Positions 18,490-26,962 of a DNA stretch of 64,000 nucleotides are shown here, piece after piece. Source of the DNA: Rudanella lutea DSM 19387 (GTDB lineage Bacteria; Bacteroidota; Bacteroidia; Cytophagales; Spirosomataceae); contig NZ_KB913013.1 of assembly GCF_000383955.1 (NCBI RefSeq), forward strand, positions 5,599,694-5,663,693, written 5' to 3'. The notes under the pieces were generated by a model that was not told the DNA's origin, made no database searches, and saw only the letters and a list, made by a program, of their open reading frames with translations. The number at the start of each line of letters is the position of its first letter. Positions within the stretch are counted from its first letter, which is position 1. A program made the position numbers and the translations under genes.

Positions 18490-19008
18490 TTATTTCTCGG
18501 CTAAGAGGGTAACTACCCGACGGACGCCAACAAATCGGCGCTGGTAGTAATCGGCGTGGAGGTAATCGTAGCGGATGCCGCCATTCCAGGCCGAGTGAAT
18601 AAACTTGATTTTGTCGCCAACCACCTCAGTAATCATGCCCACGTGCCCGATTCGGCTACCGCTGGCTGAATGTCCTTTGAAGAAAATAAGATCGCCGGGC
18701 TTCGCTTCTTCTTTGTCGACTGGTTGGCCAACGTTGCCCTGAGCGGCACTGGAGTGGGGTAATTGAATCCCGAATTTGCTGAAACAGAACCGGGTAAAGC
18801 CTGAGCAATCGAAACCTCTGGGCGTAGTACCACCTGAGCGGTAGCGGATAGAGAGATGCTTTTTGGCGTAGTTGATGACCTCACCAACAAGGGGTATCTG
18901 GTCGTAAAAAGAGGTCTCTGTTGACGAAGTTTCGGCGGGTACTGACTGAGCTTGAATCGTGCTAAACGAGACGGTAAAAAGCACCGTCAGGAGCATTTTC
19001 TTAATCAT
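18490..19008 (-). CDS. NlpC/P60 cysteine peptidase
   Basis: 172 residues from the ATG at 19008, with a signal peptide ending IQAQ. The NlpC/P60 domain fills the mature protein: Cys68 in GFDCSGFTRF, His in IGHVGMI, and a third polar residue in KFIHSAW. Family enzymes are secreted peptidoglycan endopeptidases that cut D-Glu/diamino-acid links. There is no SH3 or LysM targeting domain. An upstream in-frame start is rejected because it hides the signal peptide. Confidence 0.92.
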   Translation of the reverse strand: MIKKMLLTVLFTVSFSTIQAQSVPAETSSTETSFYDQIPLVGEVINYAKKHLSIRYRSGGTTPRGFDCSGFTRFCFSKFGIQLPHSSAAQGNVGQPVDKEEAKPGDLIFFKGHSASGSRIGHVGMITEVVGDKIKFIHSAWNGGIRYDYLHADYYQRRFVGVRRVVTLLAEK

Positions 19009-19307
19009 TTCAACAAGGTTAAGTTTCAAGTATCGTGAGCGAAAATAGCCCCGATGTGGAACAAACGCCAAACAAATGAGGTGTTTTTTCTACAATTTTA
19101 ATATAAAATTTGTCTGGCAGGTAGGTTAATGTCTTGATTTTCAGTTGGGTGGGTTTGGGTCAATTTGTCGCTGATTAAAGGAATTCCGGATACCTGGCGC
19201 ACCCTGATAGGACCGTGGATTTTCCGGTTGAAAAAAGTTTTAAGCGTTCATTTGTGTGTTGCCATTTGTCTCTTTTCTTTGGTCGTTCATTTACACACAA
19301 CCATTTT
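19009..19307. other. Divergent intergenic region
   Basis: About 300 bp between the divergent NlpC/P60 and barrel genes. AT-rich near 19080-19110. It must carry both promoters, but I see no convincing consensus element and no small gene or RNA. Confidence 0.5.
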
Positions 19308-20453
19308 ATGAAAAAGACAATTGTACTGGCGGCTGGTCTGCTGGGGGTATTCGGAGCGCAGGCGCAAACCCAAAAAGGCAACGGCATACTGAGTGGGGGA
19401 TTTGGCTTAGGCTATGATGTACAAAAGGTAGAAAACCCACAGAATGAATCGTATGAAGCTCCCTCGATAAGACCACAGCTAAATGTGCAGATTGGGCAAT
19501 TTGTCGCCGACAATTGGCTGTTGGGTGTTGGTGTTGGTTATTCAGGTCGGTTTAGCAAGCGTCGGTTTAACACCGGCAACACGGTAGGTAACCTCGATAA
19601 TGCCACAGATGTGTCTTTAGCCCCCTTTTTTCGGCGGTACTGGTCTGTAGGGCCGGTAGTGCTGTTTGCCGGGGCCGGTGTAGAAGCCTCGCTCAATCAT
19701 TCGTACCGAGAATACGACCCTGATCTTTCGTATCGGAATACTCGTGTTTCAATAAACCCAACGGTTGAAGCTGGCGGCACCTATTTTTTGAGTAAGCGCC
19801 TGGGGGTGCAGGGGACCATCAGCGGAACGAGCTTGCCTATTCCAGCCAGTACGGTTGGGTTAGGGCTTGTGTACTGGATGGGGCCATCGGGTACAGGCCT
19901 GACGAACCCCGAAACGGAGCTAACCCCCACACAGGCCGGTAACTGGGTAGTGGAGGGGGGCTTCAGTACTACGTTTATTGGCGATGAGAACAAGGCCCGT
20001 GGTCAGAATCAATCCAATAACACGAATCAGGTAACGATCAATGCCTCTATTGGTCGTTTTGTGACTACCAACACATTGGTGGGGCTTCGCCTGGGGTTTT
20101 CCTCACAGAAAATGGAAACGACACCGGTTTCCGGTCCGTTTCAGACGTATTCAATCAGCCCGTTTGTACAGCGATATGTATCCAACCAACGGTTAACGCC
20201 GTTTGTAAGGGCCTCGGTTGAGTACAGTAACAGCGGGTCTACACGATTAGACAACCGGGCTAATTCGGTGAGTGGGTCTGTGCAGTTGGGATTGGCTTAC
20301 CGGCTGAGTAACCGGTTTTTGGTTGAAACAGCGTTGGCCTCAGCTTCGTATCAGTATCTGTGGTACGACCGGTCAATCCAATCGCATGCGGCTAATCTAT
20401 CGGCAAGTTTGGGCAGTGGTTTAAGCGTACGATACGTCATAGTTCAGAAATAG
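19308..20453 (+). CDS. Outer-membrane beta-barrel protein
   Basis: 381 residues from the ATG at 19308, where the signal peptide begins (MKKTIVLAAGLLGVFGAQAQ). The mature part appears to contain two tandem, similar barrel-like halves: each has a strand pattern like NWLLGVGVGYSG or NTLVGLRLGFSS followed by an arginine-tyrosine stretch (FFRRYWS, FVQRYVS). This suggests an internal duplication. The chain ends YVIVQK rather than in an aromatic residue. The ligand is unknown. Confidence 0.7.
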   Translation: MKKTIVLAAGLLGVFGAQAQTQKGNGILSGGFGLGYDVQKVENPQNESYEAPSIRPQLNVQIGQFVADNWLLGVGVGYSGRFSKRRFNTGNTVGNLDNATDVSLAPFFRRYWSVGPVVLFAGAGVEASLNHSYREYDPDLSYRNTRVSINPTVEAGGTYFLSKRLGVQGTISGTSLPIPASTVGLGLVYWMGPSGTGLTNPETELTPTQAGNWVVEGGFSTTFIGDENKARGQNQSNNTNQVTINASIGRFVTTNTLVGLRLGFSSQKMETTPVSGPFQTYSISPFVQRYVSNQRLTPFVRASVEYSNSGSTRLDNRANSVSGSVQLGLAYRLSNRFLVETALASASYQYLWYDRSIQSHAANLSASLGSGLSVRYVIVQK

Positions 20454-20608
20454 ACCGCGCGGCTATTTATCTTGTTGCAGCAGAAATCATCTGGCTTTCG
20501 AACGGTACTAATCCAGAGTACTGGTTGCTGGTAATAGGCTTTTGCCAATTCTTTCCCGAAGGGGTCTGAGAGAGGTCCATTCTTTCTCAAGAAGATCCTA
20601 CTTTACTA

Positions 20609-20638
20609 TTGTCATTCCCCGCTTAAGGGCTATTTTTG
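20609..20638 (+). promoter_or_regulatory. Full Bacteroidota promoter of fabG
   Basis: TTG at 20609-20611, exactly 19 bp, then TATTTTTG at 20631-20638, 51 bp before the fabG ATG. The remaining 20454-20689 gap shows no gene. Confidence 0.65.
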
Positions 20639-20689
20639 AGCCAGTCAAAAACCAAGCTCTCTCCAGATTGAGAGGGTATTTTGTAGCCA

Positions 20690-21436
20690 ATGGATTTATT
20701 GAAAGGAAAAGTGGCGCTCATTACGGGTGCCTCACGCGGAATTGGCCGGGCTATTGCTCAGCGTTTCGCGCAGGAAGGCGCTCAGGTGGCGTTTACGTAC
20801 CTGTCGAGCGTAGAAAAAGGGCAGGCCCTGGAAGACGAACTGAAGGCATTCGGGATCACGGCCAAAGGGTACCGGTCAGATGCTTCGGATTACAAAGCAG
20901 CCGAGGATCTGGTTGCCGCAGTGCTGGCTGACTTCGGTTCGATCGACGTGCTCGTCAACAATGCCGGCATTACCAAAGATGGTTTGCTGATGCGGATGTC
21001 GGAAGAACAATGGGACGTTGTTATCAACGTTAACCTTAAGTCGGTCTTCAACCTGACCAAAGCCGCCATCAAACCCATGATGAAAGCCAAAGCCGGGTCG
21101 ATTATCAACCTGACGTCGGTAGTAGGTATCCGGGGCAACGCGGGCCAAGCCAATTATGCAGCCTCGAAAGCGGGTATTATCGGCTTTACAAAGTCGGTAG
21201 CTCTCGAACTGGGCTCGCGGAATATTCGCTCCAATGCTGTGGCACCGGGCTTTATCGAGACCGAGATGACCGGCGAGATTAACGAAAAAGCCGTGGAAGA
21301 ATGGAAGCAGCAGATCCCGCTCAAGCGGGGTGGGCAACCCGAAGAGGTAGCCGATACCTGCGTGTTCCTGGCTTCTGATTTATCCCGCTACACGACGGGG
21401 CAGGTGCTCCAGGTAGACGGGGGAATGCTTACTTAG
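20690..21436 (+). CDS. fabG: 3-oxoacyl-ACP reductase
   Basis: 248 residues. A short-chain dehydrogenase that reduces 3-oxoacyl-ACP with NADPH in fatty-acid elongation. The cofactor loop is TGASRGIG (residues 13-20), NNAG follows, and the catalytic Ser-Tyr-Lys set is in NLTSVVG and YAASKAG. The NVKSVFNLTKA-like region and terminal VDGGM are typical of FabG. Length is exactly usual. It has its own promoter. A related SDR could be mis-called, but similarity to true FabG is strong. Confidence 0.93.
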   Translation: MDLLKGKVALITGASRGIGRAIAQRFAQEGAQVAFTYLSSVEKGQALEDELKAFGITAKGYRSDASDYKAAEDLVAAVLADFGSIDVLVNNAGITKDGLLMRMSEEQWDVVINVNLKSVFNLTKAAIKPMMKAKAGSIINLTSVVGIRGNAGQANYAASKAGIIGFTKSVALELGSRNIRSNAVAPGFIETEMTGEINEKAVEEWKQQIPLKRGGQPEEVADTCVFLASDLSRYTTGQVLQVDGGMLT

Positions 21437-21541
21437 GATATAGGAGATAGAAGCGAGGAGTGAGGAGAAAAGGTAGCCCAACGGTATTTATTCGTGAGCA
21501 ACCCGTTTCTCCTCACTTCTCGCTTCTGTCTCCTCACTACT
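21437..21541. repeat. Heptamer-word hairpin after fabG
   Basis: The left arm (about 21439-21475) reads in 7-nt words such as AGGAGAT and AGGAGTG; the right arm (about 21503-21541) reads TCGCTTC and TGTCTCC. Here the two flanking genes are co-directional, so the element is not restricted to convergent gaps. Confidence 0.75.
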
Positions 21542-21547
21542 TTCTTT

Positions 21548-23692
21548 ATGAACGTTATTTTCCAATCCTCACCCTGGTGGGTGCTGGTCTGTTTGCTGGT
21601 AGGAGCGCTGTATGCGGCTGCATTGTATCAACCGCTGCCAGCCCGGCTGAGTACCGGTGTTTCTGACTCTGTTTCGTTCTGGGACCGCAACGTCCGCTAT
21701 GCATTGGCGGCTGTTCGGTTTTTGGTCGTGAGTTTACTCTGTTTTCTGCTGGTGAACCCGCTCATCCGCAGTGTACAGACGCTGACCGAAAAACCGAAAG
21801 TGGTGCTGGCTGTCGATAACTCGGAGTCGGTAGCCGCTGCCGGACGGCCCGCGCTCAACACCGCCCTAAGCAACCTGCAAGCCTTGCAGCAGCAACTGAG
21901 CAGTGCCGGATTGGATGTATCGGTGCGGACCCTGAGCGACTCGGCCATGACCGAAGGGACTGACCTGACTCAGATTCCGTTTACCCAGCGGTCAACCAAC
22001 CTGTCGGGGTTGCTGTCGGGAATCCGGTCAGATTACGAAGGCCGCCATCTCACCGATGTGGTGCTTATCTCTGATGGTATTTTCAACCAGGGCCTATCGC
22101 CCACGTTTGGGCAGTACCCGTTTGCCGTTCACACCGTGGGACTCGGCGACACCATTCCCAAGCGCGACATTGCTATCAAGGGCATCGTGGCCAACCGGAT
22201 TGCGTACCTGAACAATCAGTTTCCAATTCAGGTGGAAGTAACCAGCAACGGCTTTAGTGGCCGGGCCGGTACCGTGGTGCTGCGGCAGGGCGGCAAAGAG
22301 GTGGGTCGGCAGAGTGTCTCTTTCGGGCAGAACCAGACCTTTGGCTCGGTGACGTTTCAGACTACAGCCACCCAGAAAGGGGTACAGCGATTTACAGTCG
22401 AAGTAGTGCCGCAGCCGGGCGAGTTCAGCACCCGCAACAACCGGCAGGATGTGTACATCGACGTGATCGACGGGCGCGAGAAAGTTCTTTTGCTGGCTCT
22501 GGCTCCGCACCCAGACGTGAAGGCGATTCGGAGTATGCTCGAACGAAATCAGAATTACGAACTCGATGTTCGGATGATTAACGGCATCGAAGGCCCGCCA
22601 CCTGCCGATAAAAAGTACGACCTCATTATTCTCCACCAGATTCCCGACAATGGCGGGGCCAGTACGGCCTCGGTACAGCAACTGCTGGCCCGCAACAATA
22701 CCACTCCGGTACTGTTTGTATTGGGCAATCAGTCGGCTATGGGGCCGTTCAATACGCTCAACCCGGTGATGCAGGTGACGGCCCTGCCCGGACAGAGTGA
22801 TAAGGTGACCGCCCGCTACAACGATGCCTACAAGCAACTGAACCTGGATGCCGCCCGGCTCGATATTATTACCAAAATGCCACCCATGTCGGTGCCTTAC
22901 GGTGAGTTTCGGCTGTTGCCCGGCAGTCAGGTGGTGCTTTGGCAGCAGGTGGGCAGCGTACAAACCCAGAAGCCCCTGCTTGCGCTCAACGTAACGGCCG
23001 GCTCGCCCGAACGCCCGCGTAAGGCGGCTGTGCTGGCGGGCGAAGGCCTCTGGCAATGGCGGATGGAAGAGTTTGACCTGACCGACAAACAGGAGGTAAT
23101 CGACGAAATGCTGCAAAAGGTCATTCAGCTTATTTCGGTGAAAGAAGACCGGCGCAAGTTGCGCGTGTACCCCATTCGAAATGAGTTTGTAGCGGGTGAA
23201 AAAGTCATTTTTGAGACTGAGCTCTACAACGATATTTACGAGCGTATCTACGACAAGCCCATCAACCTGAGTATTCTGGACGAACGCGGTATCACACGCA
23301 GTTTCAACTATACCCCCACAGCCGACAACAGCCGTTTCGAAATCAGCCGCCTGCCCGAAGGAGCCTACCGGTTCCGGGCAACCACCAACCTAAGCGGCAA
23401 GAATGAAGTGTCGGAAGGGCAGTTTATTGTGCGCGATCTGCAACTCGAAGCCCTCAACACCACGGCCGACCACGGCTTGCTGCGGCAACTGGCCTCGCAA
23501 ACCGGCGGTAAGTTTTACAACACGGCCTCGGTGACTAACCTCGTGCGCGACCTCAGCAGTCGCGAAACACCGGCGCGCCTAAGCAGTACTGAAGAACTGA
23601 ATGAGCTCATCAACTGGCGTTGGCTCTTTTTTATGATTCTGGCACTGGCAACCCTCGAATGGGGCACCCGCAAGTACTTTGGCGGATATTGA
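21548..23692 (+). CDS. VWA-like integral membrane protein
   Basis: 714 residues from the ATG at 21548; an in-frame ATG at 21494 would translate hairpin words and is rejected. Two N-terminal transmembrane helices are followed by a von Willebrand A-like fold (VVLAVDNSESV, later VVLISDGIFNQG), an Ig-like stretch and a Rossmann-like segment, then a C-terminal helix (WLFFMILALATLEW). The architecture resembles Bat-type or glutamine-amidotransferase-like membrane proteins of Bacteroidota. Its function is unknown. It is followed, after 97 bp, by the DUF2027-Smr gene. Confidence 0.75.
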   Translation: MNVIFQSSPWWVLVCLLVGALYAAALYQPLPARLSTGVSDSVSFWDRNVRYALAAVRFLVVSLLCFLLVNPLIRSVQTLTEKPKVVLAVDNSESVAAAGRPALNTALSNLQALQQQLSSAGLDVSVRTLSDSAMTEGTDLTQIPFTQRSTNLSGLLSGIRSDYEGRHLTDVVLISDGIFNQGLSPTFGQYPFAVHTVGLGDTIPKRDIAIKGIVANRIAYLNNQFPIQVEVTSNGFSGRAGTVVLRQGGKEVGRQSVSFGQNQTFGSVTFQTTATQKGVQRFTVEVVPQPGEFSTRNNRQDVYIDVIDGREKVLLLALAPHPDVKAIRSMLERNQNYELDVRMINGIEGPPPADKKYDLIILHQIPDNGGASTASVQQLLARNNTTPVLFVLGNQSAMGPFNTLNPVMQVTALPGQSDKVTARYNDAYKQLNLDAARLDIITKMPPMSVPYGEFRLLPGSQVVLWQQVGSVQTQKPLLALNVTAGSPERPRKAAVLAGEGLWQWRMEEFDLTDKQEVIDEMLQKVIQLISVKEDRRKLRVYPIRNEFVAGEKVIFETELYNDIYERIYDKPINLSILDERGITRSFNYTPTADNSRFEISRLPEGAYRFRATTNLSGKNEVSEGQFIVRDLQLEALNTTADHGLLRQLASQTGGKFYNTASVTNLVRDLSSRETPARLSSTEELNELINWRWLFFMILALATLEWGTRKYFGGY

Positions 23693-23789
23693 GCCGGTAA
23701 AGCCTGTCGGTATAGGCACAAACGTAACTTTTCCGCCCGGATTCGGGTTGGTTTCTCCAGAAGCCCGGCCATTCCGGGTCTGAACAGCA

Positions 23790-24785
23790 ATGAACATTGG
23801 CGATAAAGTCCGTATGATACGGGCCAAAGAACAAGGCGTGGTGACGCGCTTTCTGAGTGGCAATCAGGTTGAAATCGAAATAGAAGACGGCTTTCGGATT
23901 CCGGTGCTCCGCTCCGAACTGGTGGTTGTGTCGCCGTTGGAGGCCGAACGGCTTTTGCGCCCCTCGGGCAACGCCCAGCCTCCGCGCCCAACCGGGCCGG
24001 TTATTCTGGCCAATCAGGGCATTTACATGGCGTTTGTGGCCCAGAACGACCGCGAGTTTGCTGTGCATCTGGTGAATAATACCGACTGGGATATGCCTTA
24101 CACGCTCGCCGAAGAGCGGGGTACAACCCTCAATGGGCTGCAAAGTGGAGTGCTCAAGCCCCGGTCGTCGGCCAAACTAAACGACTACTACTCGTTTTCG
24201 ACGCTCGATAGCTGGCCAACGTTTCTGTTTCAGGGGCTTTGGTTCCGGGCGGCCAAGGTGAGTTTTCGGTCGCCGTTGGTGAAACGGCTCAAATGCCGGG
24301 CTCAGACGTTCCATGCGAGCAAGAAAACCGTGCCGGTGCTCAACCAGCAGGGGCATTTGTATCAGCTCGATGCGGATGAGAAAGAAGCGCCAGCCGAGGC
24401 TCCAATGCCGCTGCCAACCGTGCCGCTCAGCCCGCAGGAGTTGAAAGAAGAAATGCTGAAGGCCAAAAACAACCCCGCTATTCCGCCCAGCTTTGAGCGG
24501 CCCTCGTCGGTAGTTGATTTGCATATCGATGTCCTGTTACCCAAAGGACCCGGTGGCCGACAGCCGGGCGAGCTGCTCGATCTTCAACTCGAAACGTTCG
24601 AAAAGCTGCTCGAAAACGCCATTGCCACCGGAATGAGTGAGATTACGTTTATCCACGGCGTAGGCACCGGCACCTTGCGGACTGAGTTGCACCGTCGATT
24701 GGGTCGGCATCCACACGTGAAATACTTCGAAGATGCCCAAAAGCAGAAATTCGGCTATGGGGCCACCAAAGTCTTCATCAAGTAA
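23790..24785 (+). CDS. DUF2027 and Smr domain protein
   Basis: 331 residues. The N-terminal part (1-55) is an SH3-like DUF2027 segment (GDKVRMIRAKEQGVVTRF). A beta-rich middle follows. The C-terminal Smr domain (about 245-331) has the DLHID motif and the HGVGTGTLRTELHRRL motif typical of Smr nucleases and RNA- or DNA-binding domains. This domain pair is common in Bacteroidota. The role is unknown, though Smr domains in MutS2 rescue collided ribosomes. Probably co-transcribed with the DUF4403 gene 41 bp downstream. Confidence 0.9.
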   Translation: MNIGDKVRMIRAKEQGVVTRFLSGNQVEIEIEDGFRIPVLRSELVVVSPLEAERLLRPSGNAQPPRPTGPVILANQGIYMAFVAQNDREFAVHLVNNTDWDMPYTLAEERGTTLNGLQSGVLKPRSSAKLNDYYSFSTLDSWPTFLFQGLWFRAAKVSFRSPLVKRLKCRAQTFHASKKTVPVLNQQGHLYQLDADEKEAPAEAPMPLPTVPLSPQELKEEMLKAKNNPAIPPSFERPSSVVDLHIDVLLPKGPGGRQPGELLDLQLETFEKLLENAIATGMSEITFIHGVGTGTLRTELHRRLGRHPHVKYFEDAQKQKFGYGATKVFIK

Positions 24786-24826
24786 AGGGCCTGGACCTAC
24801 CCGGCCACCCCAATTTACCACCGTAC

Positions 24827-26269
24827 ATGAGAGCAAAGCTGGTATCTGTTGCCCTGCTGTTTATTTTTGTCGGGTGTAGCAAAACCCCATCGGGGAGGCC
24901 CGCTGCGGGCACATTGAACCCGAAAGCGCCGAAAGAAGCCTACACCCGAACCACCATGGAAGTCCGTAACGAAACCTACCTGTCGACGGTCAATGTGCCC
25001 GTTCGTATAGCCCTCCGCGATGTGGAGCAGCAGATCAACAAACAGGTCAACGGACTTATTTTTGAGAGTAACACCTTCGATACCCCCGCGCCCGACGGCA
25101 GCGACCCCATTCACCTGAAGGTCTGGAAACGGGCGCCCATTGGAGTGTCGGCCGCGGGTGGAGCCGATAGCCTGTTTCGGTTTGTGGTGCCGCTCAGAAT
25201 CTGGGCGAAAGCCGGCAAACGGATTCTGGGCTTCATGCAAAGTGCCGACACCGAGTTCGAAATCACGCTCAAGTTTGCGACCCGGTTCAGTATCGATCCC
25301 AATTGGTCGGTCAATACCCAAACCACGGCCGAGGGCTACGAATGGGGCACCAAGCCCACCGTGCGGCTGGGCGGGTTTGCCATTCCGATCACGGGCCTTG
25401 TGAGTCGGATTATCGACCGGAATCTGGGCACGATTACCAAATCGCTGGATGCTGAAGTCCGTAAACAGATCGACCTCCGAACGCCGGTTCTGGAGGCCTG
25501 GAACACGGTTCGTACCCCGTATCTGTTGTCTGACCAATACAAAACGTGGCTGCAGGTGGTGCCCCGGCGGGTGCTAATTACCCCGCTCCGGTTTGAGGGC
25601 AATGTAATCCGCACGCAGATTGGTCTGGAGGGCTACACGCTGACGAGTGTGGGCAGCAAACCAGCTGTCAAAGCGGCCGTATCACTACCCGATCTGGTGG
25701 TGGTGCCGACCATCAAAGACGATTTTCAGGTGGGTATTCTGAACGAAGCTACCTACGAAGAGGCCGCTAAACTGGCCGGGCAAACGTTTGTGGGCAAACG
25801 GTTCGACTTTCAGGAGGGTCGCTATCACGTTACTATCGAAGATATTGATCTGTACGGGCAAAACGAGAATCTGATTATCAAGGCGGGTTTGTCGGGGAGT
25901 GTGAACGGTCACATTTACCTGAAAGGCCGCCCGTACTACGATCCCGAAACGAAAACGGTGGCCCTCAAAGACCTGCAATACGACCTCGAAACGAGTAGTT
26001 GGCTCCAGCGCACCGCCAGCTGGTTGCTTAAGGGAACCCTCGCCCGGATGCTCGAAAAGCAGTTTACCATTCCGGTCGGCGATCAGATCACGGAGATTCA
26101 GCGTTCGGTGCAGACTCAATTGAAAAACAATCAGCTGGCTAAGGGCGTCGTGCTTAATGGGCAAATTGACGAAATCCGGCCCGACGGGGTGTATCTGACG
26201 CCAACGGCTATTCTGGCGGTGGTTTTTGCCAAAGGCAAAGTAGATGTGAAAGTTGAGGGACTGCAATAG
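24827..26269 (+). CDS. DUF4403 family lipoprotein
   Basis: 480 residues with a lipoprotein signal (FIFVGC lipobox). The body matches DUF4403: STVNVPVRIALRDVEQQINKQVNG at the N-terminus, a repeated half beginning near residue 290, and a C-terminal PDGVYLTPTAILAVV strand. The two halves and overall pattern suggest a lipid-binding tubular fold, which is an inference only. Located 41 bp after the Smr gene, so probably the last gene of that operon. Confidence 0.82.
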   Translation: MRAKLVSVALLFIFVGCSKTPSGRPAAGTLNPKAPKEAYTRTTMEVRNETYLSTVNVPVRIALRDVEQQINKQVNGLIFESNTFDTPAPDGSDPIHLKVWKRAPIGVSAAGGADSLFRFVVPLRIWAKAGKRILGFMQSADTEFEITLKFATRFSIDPNWSVNTQTTAEGYEWGTKPTVRLGGFAIPITGLVSRIIDRNLGTITKSLDAEVRKQIDLRTPVLEAWNTVRTPYLLSDQYKTWLQVVPRRVLITPLRFEGNVIRTQIGLEGYTLTSVGSKPAVKAAVSLPDLVVVPTIKDDFQVGILNEATYEEAAKLAGQTFVGKRFDFQEGRYHVTIEDIDLYGQNENLIIKAGLSGSVNGHIYLKGRPYYDPETKTVALKDLQYDLETSSWLQRTASWLLKGTLARMLEKQFTIPVGDQITEIQRSVQTQLKNNQLAKGVVLNGQIDEIRPDGVYLTPTAILAVVFAKGKVDVKVEGLQ

Positions 26270-26354
26270 CGGGTTGGGTGGCTACCGCAGGTCTGAAAAT
26301 CACCCGGACAGGTCCAGAAACCGGTTAGTTAGGCCAGAAACCCTAAACTTGTGC

Positions 26355-26362
26355 TATCTTTG
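26355..26362 (+). promoter_or_regulatory. rnpB -7 promoter element
   Basis: TATCTTTG, about 12 bp upstream of the first base of the P1 helix, the right distance for an RNA gene. Confidence 0.65.
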
Positions 26363-26374
26363 GCAGGCCAACGC

Positions 26375-26904
26375 GTGCCAATCGGAGCGGTGCCGGTTGT
26401 CTTATCGCTGACCCGAACCGGGTTGGAGGAAAGTCCGGACAGCGCAGAGCACCATACTTCCTAACGGGAAGGCAGGCGGCTGGGAACGGCCGTCTGACAG
26501 CCAGTGTCACAGAAAATATACCGCCAGAAAACAGTTTACAGTTTCAAGTTTATCGGTTTCAGTGCCGCGAAGCGGTCTTACCTGCGTAAGCCAACTATAA
26601 ACTGTAAACAACAAACTGTAAACTGTTTTCGGGTAAGGGTGAAAAGGTGGGGTAAGGGCCTACCGCCCGGCGGGTGACCGACGGGGCAGGATAAACCTTA
26701 TGGGCTGAAAGACCAAATATGCGGCAGATTAGGGGCGGCTCGTTCCTGTAGGTTGGCTTCGGCTGGCCGATGCTGTCGCGGGTAGGTCGATAGAGGTCGT
26801 CGGTGACGGCGATCCCAGATAAATGATAAGACCCGGTGCGTCGGTTTTGCCGACAACCCGGTGACAGAATCCGGCTTATAGGCCGGTATTGCTCCGGTTG
26901 GCAC
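26375..26904 (+). ncRNA. rnpB: RNase P RNA (bacterial type A)
   Basis: The catalytic RNA of RNase P, which removes tRNA 5' leaders. The ends pair as helix P1 (GTGCCAATCGGAGC with GCTCCGGTTGGCAC). Conserved cores are present: GGAGGAAAGTCCGG near 26426, the GGTAAGGGTGAAAAGG block near 26632, and ACAGAATCCGGCTTAT near 26864. At about 530 nt it is much longer than the typical 350-400 nt. Most of the excess is an approximately 105-nt insertion in the P12 arm, described separately. Confidence 0.97.
26526..26630 (+). repeat. Heptamer-word hairpin forming P12 of rnpB
   Basis: Between the conserved ATATACCGCC and GGGTAAGGGTG blocks, where P12 sits, the left arm is made of 7-nt words (GTTTACA, GTTTCAA) and the right arm (26593-26630) of AACTGTA-type words. 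The tip holds two small hairpins (CCGCGAAGCGG and CTTAC-GTAAG). Construction is the same as in the intergenic elements of this window. Confidence 0.85.
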
Positions 26905-26962
26905 GATGTTGGCTATAGAATTGCTGGACTATTCACCCAGTCATTCCGCCTGTCAACGATTC

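Noticed and set aside
21494-21547. Longer N-terminus for the VWA-like protein
   Set aside because: The extra codons are the right arm of a heptamer hairpin; the ATG at 21548 precedes the hydrophobic helix.
26526-26630. Mobile element inserted in rnpB
   Set aside because: No transposase, terminal inverted repeat or target duplication; the sequence is only heptamer words in the P12 position.
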